NCBI GenBank assembly: GCA_030428695.1 | Contig: JAUIEM010000451.1 | Span: 1-7,205 of the forward strand | Length of the DNA: 7,205 bases | Direction: 5' to 3' | Source: a bacterium | GTDB taxonomy: Bacteria; Planctomycetota; J058; JAJDCP01 | Notes under the pieces: model-generated | The model's input: only the letters and a program-made list of their open reading frames with translations | Told to the model about the DNA's origin: nothing | The model's database searches: none | Position numbers and translations under genes: made by a program | Part shown: one piece after another, positions 1 through 4,983 of the stretch | How positions within the stretch are numbered: the first letter of the stretch is position 1 | How the letters are laid out: every line of letters begins with the position of its first letter

Positions 1-247
1 CGGTGCCCGCCTTGGCCTTGAGCTCGTAGTAGTCGACCCACTCCCCGGTCGTGTAGCTGTCGTCCCCCGGCGCGAGGCGTCCGCGGTAGGTGCTCTCGGC
101 GGTCGCGCTGACCGGCCCGTTGTCCGGCCCCATCGGCATGCGCGGCGGAGGGCGCTCGACACCGCCGGAGGCGTAGGGCTGCTTCTGCGTCTTCGTCGTG
201 CTGCATCCGAGCAGGCACGCGAGCACCAGGACCAGGCAGTGCTTCAA
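1..247 (-). CDS. Secreted lipoprotein with a PPC-like beta domain (partial, N-terminus only)
   Basis: The first 82 residues are present; the gene runs off the left edge. The start is a TTG at 247-245 with GAGG eight bases upstream; no ATG is usable, so ATG-only gene finders would miss it. Residues 1-15 are a short lipoprotein signal peptide: Lys2, a hydrophobic core (LVLVLACLLG) and a lipobox LLGC with Cys15 as the expected lipidated residue. A low-complexity tether rich in Thr, Pro, Lys and Gln follows (16-50). Residues 54-82 show the pattern YRGRLAPGDD...GEWVDYYELKAKAGT, typical of the start of bacterial pre-peptidase C-terminal (PPC) beta-sandwich domains, which usually read G-x-L-x-x-G-D, then a VDxY strand, then an AG turn. 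I infer an outer-membrane or periplasmic anchored surface protein. The role is unknown because the rest is outside the window. Confidence is high for a lipoprotein and moderate for the PPC assignment. Confidence 0.78.
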   Translation of the reverse strand, partial: MKHCLVLVLACLLGCSTTKTQKQPYASGGVERPPPRMPMGPDNGPVSATAESTYRGRLAPGDDSYTTGEWVDYYELKAKAGT

Positions 248-486
248 GGGGGGATCCTCAAGGCTGGGCCGGCGCGGCTGCGCCAGCGTCACCGCTCATC
301 TTCGCACGCGGCGCCGGGAGGTGCAACCGCCAAGGCGCCGAGAGGCGGGAAGCCGGGGTGCGCGGAGGGGGGCGACGGTTCCGTTCCAGAGGAGCCGCCG
401 GCTGATAGGAGCGTCTGGCGCGCCCTCGCCTCGCAGTCAGCCCGGTGAATCGACGGGATCCGCGCGCAACGCGGGCACTGCGGCCC

Positions 487-2664
487 TCAGCGCCGCCGGC
501 GGAAGCTCTCCGCCAGCTCGCGCTCGATGTCCCCGGCGACGCGCTCGCGGATCCACTCCGGGTCGATCCGGCCGCGCAGGACCAGCGACTCGACGTTGAT
601 GCGCCAGCCGTTGATCGCGGCGAGCACGACCTGGCCGGCGGTCGCGGGCAGCTCGACGGGGCTCGAGAAGATCCTCTTGCCCTGCAGGCTGAGCTCGAGC
701 GAGCGCTCGTCGGTCTTGCACACCAGCTCCATCGGCTTGTGCTGATAGGGGGGCGAGATGCGCTCGATCGCGACGTAGGAGTCGATCAGCGCGGAGCGGT
801 GGGTCAGGCTGTGGCAGGGCCGGGGCAGCTCGTCCGACTCGCCGTCGCCGTCGAGGTCGGCGACCAGCTCCTGGCGGTGCCAGAGCCAGATGTGGGCGCT
901 GCGCTCGCCCCCGTTGTAGACGTCGAGCAGCACGCTGCCGAGCTGATCGCGGCGCACGTCGGGGCGGTCGAGGTCGAGGGGCAGCTCGCCGTCCCAGTCG
1001 ATCGCGAAGCGCAGGGCGATCTCGAGCGGCCCGGTGAACCGGGCGGCGTGGCGGGCGGCGCCGTTGAGGAGGACGCTGCCGCGGCCGCGCTCGACGGTGC
1101 TCGGCAGGGCGACGCTGAAGTCCTCGAGCTCGCCGGCGGTCTCGAACTCGTAGACGATCAGCACGCGGCCGTCCTCGTCGAGCTCGACGTCGCCGTGCAG
1201 GAGCCCGGCGGGTCCCTCGGCGATGCGCGCGGCGACCAGGATCAGGGCGAGGCCCTCCTGCACCTCGCGGCGGCTCTTCCAGGTCCACAGGGCCTGCCCG
1301 TGGCGCTCGACGAAGCGCCGCGCCTCGGGGGCCAGCGCGACCAGGTTGCCGGGCACGGAGCGCTGGACCAGGCTCTCGTAGGCCAGGCGCGCGTGCTCGT
1401 TGGTCGCGTGCAGGAGGAGCAGCCCGAGCGAGACCCCGAGGTTGCGCTGCGCGAGGGGGTTCTCCTGCAGCCGCTCGAGCTGGTGCTCCAGGGCGCAGGC
1501 CGCGTACAGCCCGGCCCGGGCGCTCCATGCCTCGCGGCTGGTCGGCGCGGGGAGCAGGGCGTCGTGCGCCCCGTCGCTGAGCTCGTCGAGGGGGACCGGG
1601 AAGGGCTCGCCCTTGATCTCCAGCGAGAGGTCCGCGTGGACGGCGAGCAGCTTCCCGCTGACCTTCCTCCCATCCCGCAGCTCGAGCTGCAGGCGGCTGT
1701 CGAGGTGCTCTTCGAGAGCCGCGCGCACCGCCTCGGCCTCGGCGGCGACGGCGGTCACGCTGGCGGTCAGGTTGCGCAGCTTGCGGTTGAGCGAGCGGGT
1801 GCTGCCCTCGGGGGTCGCGGCGCAGGCCTCGGCGGCGGCGGCGAACGCGCCGCGCACCATCAGGTTGATCACGTCCTCCCGGAGGGTGCGGAAGGCCTCG
1901 GTCTCGCCCGCGACGACGACCTTGGTCTCGAGCTCCGCGGCGAGCCGCTCGATGTGGGCCCGGGTGCCCGGGGTGGCGCCGTCCCTGCGCTCCTGGAGGA
2001 CCAGCAGGCGCTCGGCGTCGTCGTCGTAGCGGGCGAGCTCGGCGTCGAGCGCCTCGCGGCAGCGGCGGTCCACCCGGCGCGCGCCTTCCTCGAAGGGGCC
2101 GCGCATCGCCGCGGGGAAGTCGTCGCCGGCGGCGTACAGCTCGGCCGCGCTGGCGAAGGCGCCGCCGGCGATCAGGGCCTCGGCCTGGGCGTCGAGCTCT
2201 TCGAGCAGGCTGGCGGCGCGGGCTTCCCCTTTGGCCAGGGCCCCGGCGAGGAAGCTCTCGGCGGCGGCCGCTCCCGCGCTGTCGGGGTAGCGCGCGATCA
2301 CGTCGCGCAGGCGGCGCTCGGCCTCGATCAGCTCGAGGGGATGCCACACGCACCACTCGCGCACCTCCGCGAAGGCTTCGAGGGACGCGTCCGGGCCGTC
2401 CTCACGGATCGGCTCGGGGGTCGGGGCGGGCGCCGCCGGCACCGTCGGGAGCAGCTCGAGCTCGAGCGCGGGCTCGGGTGCGGGCTCGGGCGCGGGCTCG
2501 AGCTCCGGCTCCGGCGGCGGGGGGACGGCGACCGTGGTGGTGTCCGCGACGGCGGGGGTCGCGGACGGGTGCACGAGCAGGGCGGTGACGACGCCGAGCA
2601 GCGAGGCCACCATCGCCGCCAGGACGACCCAGGAGGTCGTCGACGGGGAAGACGCGGGATCCAA
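487..2664 (-). CDS. Membrane-anchored protein with Pro/Glu linker, Sm/SLA1-like motif and beta-rich C-terminus, function unknown
   Basis: 725 residues. The chosen start is TTG at 2664 because GGAGG lies seven bases upstream and residues 1-11 then lead directly into a membrane segment. The frame is open further upstream, with ATGs at 2736 and 2808, but neither has a Shine-Dalgarno site and both would swallow the promoter and hairpin. Residues 12-31 (WVVLAAMVASLLGVVTALLV) form one transmembrane helix or uncleaved signal anchor. Residues 48-85 are a Pro/Glu/Ala linker of the kind that spans the periplasm. Residues about 95-320 are Ala/Glu/Arg-rich helices resembling degenerate TPR-like or coiled-coil repeats. 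Residues 325-362 read LQLELRDGRKVSGKLLAV and then a strand ending PVPLDEL, the signature of a small Sm/SLA1-like beta-barrel. From about 500 to 705 the protein looks beta-rich, compatible with a lectin/LamG-like sandwich, with an acidic loop DLDGDGESDE at 603-612. No catalytic motif was recognised. Similar build-ups occur in Planctomycetota, but this is recollection of style. It is probably periplasmic, scaffold-like or binding. Confidence 0.82.
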   Translation of the reverse strand: MDPASSPSTTSWVVLAAMVASLLGVVTALLVHPSATPAVADTTTVAVPPPPEPELEPAPEPAPEPALELELLPTVPAAPAPTPEPIREDGPDASLEAFAEVREWCVWHPLELIEAERRLRDVIARYPDSAGAAAAESFLAGALAKGEARAASLLEELDAQAEALIAGGAFASAAELYAAGDDFPAAMRGPFEEGARRVDRRCREALDAELARYDDDAERLLVLQERRDGATPGTRAHIERLAAELETKVVVAGETEAFRTLREDVINLMVRGAFAAAAEACAATPEGSTRSLNRKLRNLTASVTAVAAEAEAVRAALEEHLDSRLQLELRDGRKVSGKLLAVHADLSLEIKGEPFPVPLDELSDGAHDALLPAPTSREAWSARAGLYAACALEHQLERLQENPLAQRNLGVSLGLLLLHATNEHARLAYESLVQRSVPGNLVALAPEARRFVERHGQALWTWKSRREVQEGLALILVAARIAEGPAGLLHGDVELDEDGRVLIVYEFETAGELEDFSVALPSTVERGRGSVLLNGAARHAARFTGPLEIALRFAIDWDGELPLDLDRPDVRRDQLGSVLLDVYNGGERSAHIWLWHRQELVADLDGDGESDELPRPCHSLTHRSALIDSYVAIERISPPYQHKPMELVCKTDERSLELSLQGKRIFSSPVELPATAGQVVLAAINGWRINVESLVLRGRIDPEWIRERVAGDIERELAESFRRRR
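2468..2503. repeat. 12-bp tandem repeat, three copies, encoding EPAP units
   Basis: Three head-to-tail 12-bp units of the form GCGGGCTCGGGY lie at 2468-2479, 2480-2491 and 2492-2503; the third diverges at its last bases and a fourth, degraded unit (TCCGGCTCCGGC) follows. On the minus strand they encode repeated Glu-Pro-Ala-Pro in the periplasmic linker of the membrane-anchored protein. Such in-frame repeats can vary in copy number by slippage and would change only linker length. Confidence 0.75.
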
Positions 2665-2708
2665 TGTCGTTCCTCCGTGCGCGCGGATCCGCCTCCGGTC
2701 ACCGCGCC

Positions 2709-2729
2709 GGACCCGGTCGGACCGGGTCC
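2709..2729 (-). promoter_or_regulatory. Perfect 9-bp hairpin at the predicted mRNA 5' end
   Basis: Arms GGACCCGGT and ACCGGGTCC are exact reverse complements around a 3-base loop. The hairpin begins about six bases after the predicted -10 box of the membrane-anchored protein gene and ends 32 bases before its GGAGG. There is no U-run on either strand, so it is not an intrinsic terminator. It could be a stabilising 5' stem-loop in the mRNA, or a palindromic operator at +1 to +21. The sequence cannot decide between these. Confidence 0.5.
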
Positions 2730-2734
2730 CCTCC

Positions 2735-2763
2735 ATCAAACGCGGGATCGGGCGCGCGGTCAA
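2735..2763 (-). promoter_or_regulatory. Putative sigma70-type promoter of the membrane-anchored protein gene
   Basis: On the minus strand, -35 TTGACC (5 of 6 to consensus, 2763-2758) and -10 TTTGAT (4 of 6, 2740-2735) are separated by exactly 17 bases. The predicted start of transcription is near 2729-2728, giving a leader of about 65 bases that contains the 9-bp hairpin and a strong GGAGG. The position between the AHSA1 gene stop and the TTG start supports independent transcription of the downstream gene. Confidence 0.45.
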
Positions 2764-2838
2764 GCCGTCGCCCGGTTCCCCTTCTTCTATGGGGAAACGG
2801 ACGCCCACGACTTCCAGCGCACGGGGGGCAGGCGGGGC

Positions 2839-3303
2839 TCAAGCGGTCGCGGGCTCGCTCGCCAGCACGCGCTCGAGTTTGTCGAAGGACGCGCTCATGC
2901 CGCGGGAGACGTGCTGCTTGAGCTCCGGCATCGGGAAGCCGGTCTGGGTCACCACCAGGCGGGTGCCGCCGTCTTCCTCGAGGAACTCGATCGCGACCCG
3001 CATCTCGACCGGGCCGCCAGGGGTGGGCAGCGACACCGCGTAGGCGATCTTCTCGGGGGCGACGATCTCGGTGTAGGTGCCCTCGAAGTCCATCTCGCCG
3101 TAGCCTTCGCCGACCATGTGGTGCTTGAAGGTGCCGCCGGTGCGGAAGTCCATCGTCGAGACCACCGCCTTCGTCTGGGCGCAGCCCCACCACTGCTCGA
3201 CCTGCCGCGGATCGCTCCAGGCCTCGAAGACGCGGGCGCGGGGGTAGTTGAAGTGGCGGCTCATGCGCAGGGTGTCGCCTTCCATCTCGATCTCGGTCTT
3301 CAT
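2839..3303 (-). CDS. SRPBCC / AHSA1-family (START-like fold) protein
   Basis: 154 residues, the normal length for a single AHSA1-type domain. Recognisable landmarks are the N-terminal strand and helix (FNYPRARVFEAWSDPRQVEQWW, about residues 18-39), the central GEMDFEGTYTEIVAPEKIAY strands (69-88), TRLVVTQTGFP (115-124) and a C-terminal helix GMSASFDKLERVLA (135-148). The family folds as a helix-grip cavity that can bind hydrophobic ligands; no ligand is known here. The ATG at 3303 has AAGGAG eight bases upstream. Its A is also the last base of the preceding ArsR stop codon (TGATG), so the two genes are one operon and probably translationally coupled. A reading frame continues upstream to 3429, but that stretch lies inside the ArsR gene in another frame. 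ArsR-AHSA1 pairs are a widespread arrangement; stress or solute response is only a guess. It is cytoplasmic, with no signal peptide. Confidence 0.92.
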   Translation of the reverse strand: MKTEIEMEGDTLRMSRHFNYPRARVFEAWSDPRQVEQWWGCAQTKAVVSTMDFRTGGTFKHHMVGEGYGEMDFEGTYTEIVAPEKIAYAVSLPTPGGPVEMRVAIEFLEEDGGTRLVVTQTGFPMPELKQHVSRGMSASFDKLERVLASEPATA

Positions 3304-3680
3304 CAGGGGGACTCCTTCGGGGGTGCGGCCTCGGTGTCCGGGGCCGGGGGGGAAGTGGGATGCTCGGACAGGAAACGGTCGAGGGCGTCGAACTGGTCTT
3401 CCCAGAAGCGGACGTAGGCCTCCATCCACTTGCGGGCCTCGCGCACCGGCTCCGGCCGTGCGCGCAGGTGATGGGAGCGGCCCTCGCGACGGCGCGAGAG
3501 CAGCCCGGCGGACTCGAGCACCTTGAGGTGCTTGCTGACCGCGGGCAGGGACATGTGGAACGGCTTCGCCAGGTCGGTGACGCGACTCTCTCCGGTCCGG
3601 AGCAGCTCGAGGATGCGCCGGCGGGTCGGGTCGGCCAGGGCGGAGAAGACGGCGTTCAGCTGGGCTTCGTTGTAAACCAT
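3303..3680 (-). CDS. ArsR/SmtB-family winged-helix transcriptional repressor
   Basis: 125 residues. The winged helix-turn-helix is plain: ADPTRRRILELL (16-27), then a helix-turn-helix with recognition helix around MSLPAVSKHLKVLESAGL (43-60), then the wing LLSRRREGRSHHLRA (60-74). The metal-binding ELCV motif in the recognition helix of true ArsR proteins is absent and there is no cysteine anywhere, so metal sensing by that site is unlikely. This matches the SdpR-like/AHSA1-partner branch. The C-terminal Pro/Glu tail (110-125) is probably disordered. The start ATG at 3680 was chosen because residues MVYNEAQLNAVFSALADPTRR fit the family N-terminus. There is no Shine-Dalgarno sequence, and a -10 box ends seven bases before the ATG, suggesting a leaderless mRNA. 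The gene lies under two operator copies, so autorepression of itself and the AHSA1 partner is likely. Confidence 0.93.
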   Translation of the reverse strand: MVYNEAQLNAVFSALADPTRRRILELLRTGESRVTDLAKPFHMSLPAVSKHLKVLESAGLLSRRREGRSHHLRARPEPVREARKWMEAYVRFWEDQFDALDRFLSEHPTSPPAPDTEAAPPKESP

Positions 3681-3688
3681 GTGGTTTA
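3673..3688. promoter_or_regulatory. ArsR-type operator 1, overlapping the arsR-like start codon
   Basis: A near-perfect palindrome TAAACCA-N2-TGGTTTA (7-bp arms) lies across the start of the ArsR gene. The minus-strand ATG GTT TA of codons 1-3 is itself one half-site, and the outer end abuts the -10 box. A bound repressor here would block RNA polymerase and the start site directly. Confidence 0.7.
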
Positions 3689-3715
3689 ATATAGGGCGCC
3701 GCGCGCCTTCCGCAA
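3688..3715 (-). promoter_or_regulatory. Putative promoter of the ArsR-AHSA1 operon, leaderless
   Basis: On the minus strand, -35 TTGCGG (3715-3710) and -10 TATATT (5 of 6 to TATAAT, 3693-3688) are separated by 16 bases. The -10 ends seven bases before the ATG at 3680, so transcription should begin at or next to the A of the start codon. This agrees with the lack of a ribosome binding site. Confidence 0.55.
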
Positions 3716-3724
3716 GAGGGAAAT

Positions 3725-3740
3725 TAAACCATATCGTTAA
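3725..3740. promoter_or_regulatory. ArsR-type operator 2, upstream of the -35 box
   Basis: This is a second copy of the operator, TAAACCA-N2-TCGTTAA: the left arm is identical to operator 1 and the right arm matches 5 of 7. The copies start 52 bp apart, close to five helical turns, so two dimers would sit on the same DNA face. It lies about 68 bp before the -35 of the divergent hydrolase gene, so an effect there is possible but unsupported. Confidence 0.55.
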
Positions 3741-3807
3741 ATGTTCGGGGGCCGCGCGCGCTGTCCCGCGGGAAGCCTCCTGCCTGGCCTTCGGGAGGCG
3801 GGGAGGG

Positions 3808-3835
3808 TTGCCTGGCGGGCGTCTTCCGCTACCAT
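3808..3835 (+). promoter_or_regulatory. Putative promoter of the alpha/beta hydrolase gene
   Basis: -35 TTGCCT (3808-3813) and -10 TACCAT (3830-3835) are separated by 16 bases; each matches four of six consensus bases. The predicted leader is about 44 bases to the ATG at 3886. This is moderate evidence only, in a GC-rich background. Confidence 0.35.
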
Positions 3836-3885
3836 CGGGGCACCCACCCCCGCGCCGGTGGCAACGATCTCTCGACGGAGCGCGC

Positions 3886-4983
3886 ATGTCCCTGCTCGCC
3901 ACGGCCCAGAACGCGATCGAGTCCCTGCTGCCCCGCCCGGCCCGCGGGCAGCCGATGCCCGGCACGACCCGGCTGATCCGGGACGGCTACCACTTCCTCG
4001 CCTCGCTGTTCGGCGAGGCGACGGCGATCCTGCAGGCGACCCCGGGCTACCTGCGCGAGGCCTGGGGCTACCGCCTGTACCCGCGGCGGATGTCCTGCTA
4101 CCGGCTGCCCGGCGCCCCCCGCTCCGGGGCCCTCGCGGAGCTGCGGGCGAAGAACCCGGGCTGGCGCTTCCGCGCCGACTACGACCCCGAGGAATGGGTC
4201 GTGATCTTCCTGCACGGCTACGTCGACAACTCCGGGGCCGACCTGTCGATCCGGCGGCTCGCCTCGCTCGGCTACACGGTGTACGCGGTGCGCGTGCCCT
4301 TCCTGCGCTCGGTGCCCGAGCTCGCGCGCGCGCTGCTCGGGCAGCTGCGGCGGATCCGCAGGAGAGAAGGGGAGCGGCGCTATGTGCCGATCGGCCACAG
4401 CCTCGGCGGCTTCGTCTGGGACCACCTGCTGCTGACCTGCCCGGACCTCGCCAAGCGCTACGCGATGCCGCTCTACATCCCGATCGGCAGCCCCCGGCTC
4501 GGGACCTTCATCGCGCACCTGGCCCCCGGCGGCAGCGGGCGGGACATGCGCCCGGGCAGCCGCATCGTGCAGCAGCATCTCGCACGCCGCTACCCGCCGG
4601 GGCTCGAGGTCTACAACTTCATCAGCCGCTTCGACATGGTCGTGTTCCCGATCGAGACCTCCCTGTGGCCGGAGGGCATCAACTACATCTTCTCGGAGAC
4701 CGGCCACATCGGACAGCTCGTCCGGCCGCACGTCGAGCTCGCGATCGAGGAGGTCTTCGCCAGCCACCCGGACGACCTCCACGCCCGCTGCGAGTGGCGG
4801 CGCTTCACCCCGACCGCCTTCACCGCCGCCGCCTCCCAGCTGCCGGAAGCGGTGCAGGGCGTCCTGGGCCTGCGCGACATGGTGCGCTTCGTGCACGGCG
4901 ACGAGAACCTGTGCCCGCGCTTCCGCATCCGGGTCGTGCACCGCGAGCTCAGGGACGGACGTTTTCCGCGGCTGGAGCGGTGA
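3886..4983 (+). CDS. Alpha/beta hydrolase, lipase/esterase-like
   Basis: 365 residues. The nucleophile elbow is VPIGHSLGGF with Ser172 (GxSxG at 170-174). Before it, FLHGYVDN (108-115) supplies the HG oxyanion-hole region typical of lipases and PGAP1-like hydrolases. After it, FISRFDMVVFP (245-255) gives the likely acid Asp250 and SETGHIGQL (270-278) gives the catalytic His274, so the triad is complete and in family order. The C-terminal 75 residues beyond the fold are not recognised. There is no signal peptide or membrane helix, so it is probably cytoplasmic unless exported by another route. The ATG at 3886 is preceded by GGAG five bases upstream. An in-frame ATG at 3679 exists but would run through the operator region and the putative promoter, so it was rejected. 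Substrate is unknown; an ester or acyl chain is the best guess. Its last 35 bp overlap the end of the opposing SNF2 gene. Confidence 0.9.
   Translation: MSLLATAQNAIESLLPRPARGQPMPGTTRLIRDGYHFLASLFGEATAILQATPGYLREAWGYRLYPRRMSCYRLPGAPRSGALAELRAKNPGWRFRADYDPEEWVVIFLHGYVDNSGADLSIRRLASLGYTVYAVRVPFLRSVPELARALLGQLRRIRRREGERRYVPIGHSLGGFVWDHLLLTCPDLAKRYAMPLYIPIGSPRLGTFIAHLAPGGSGRDMRPGSRIVQQHLARRYPPGLEVYNFISRFDMVVFPIETSLWPEGINYIFSETGHIGQLVRPHVELAIEEVFASHPDDLHARCEWRRFTPTAFTAAASQLPEAVQGVLGLRDMVRFVHGDENLCPRFRIRVVHRELRDGRFPRLER

Noticed and set aside
460..474. Small hairpin CCGCG/CGCGG just after the stop of the 725-residue gene
   Set aside because: Five pairs without a T-tract in a GC-rich background is expected by chance; not called as a terminator.
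248..486. Possible promoter or RNA gene in the leader of the lipoprotein
   Set aside because: Only weak TTGCAC-like and GAAGAT-like boxes and a 5-bp GGCGC/GCGCC stem were seen; none is better than chance here, and no small open frame with a ribosome site was convincing.
437..2356. A 639-codon minus-strand frame overlapping the 725-residue gene
   Set aside because: The product is almost entirely Arg/Ala/Pro/Gly, the hallmark of an out-of-frame shadow in GC-rich DNA; the real frame has a membrane anchor, linker and structured pattern.
2764..2800. Inverted repeat TTCCCC/GGGGAA after the AHSA1 gene as a terminator
   Set aside because: The stem is only six pairs with a nine-base loop and no U-run follows on the minus strand, so an intrinsic terminator cannot be claimed.
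445..3417. A 990-codon open frame on the plus strand, opposite the membrane-anchored protein and the AHSA1 gene
   Set aside because: It lies antisense to two genes with recognisable domains. In very GC-rich DNA the antisense frame lacks stops by codon bias. Its product is low-complexity (Gly, Ala, Leu, Arg), with no domain, signal or Shine-Dalgarno site.
3679..3885. N-terminal extension of the hydrolase to an ATG at 3679
   Set aside because: The extension would translate the ArsR operators and the putative promoter, has no signal or domain, and the ATG at 3886 has its own GGAG site.
3829..4941. A 370-codon minus-strand frame opposite the hydrolase
   Set aside because: The opposite strand encodes a complete catalytic triad; this frame has no recognisable motif and is Ala/Val/Arg/Gln-rich noise.
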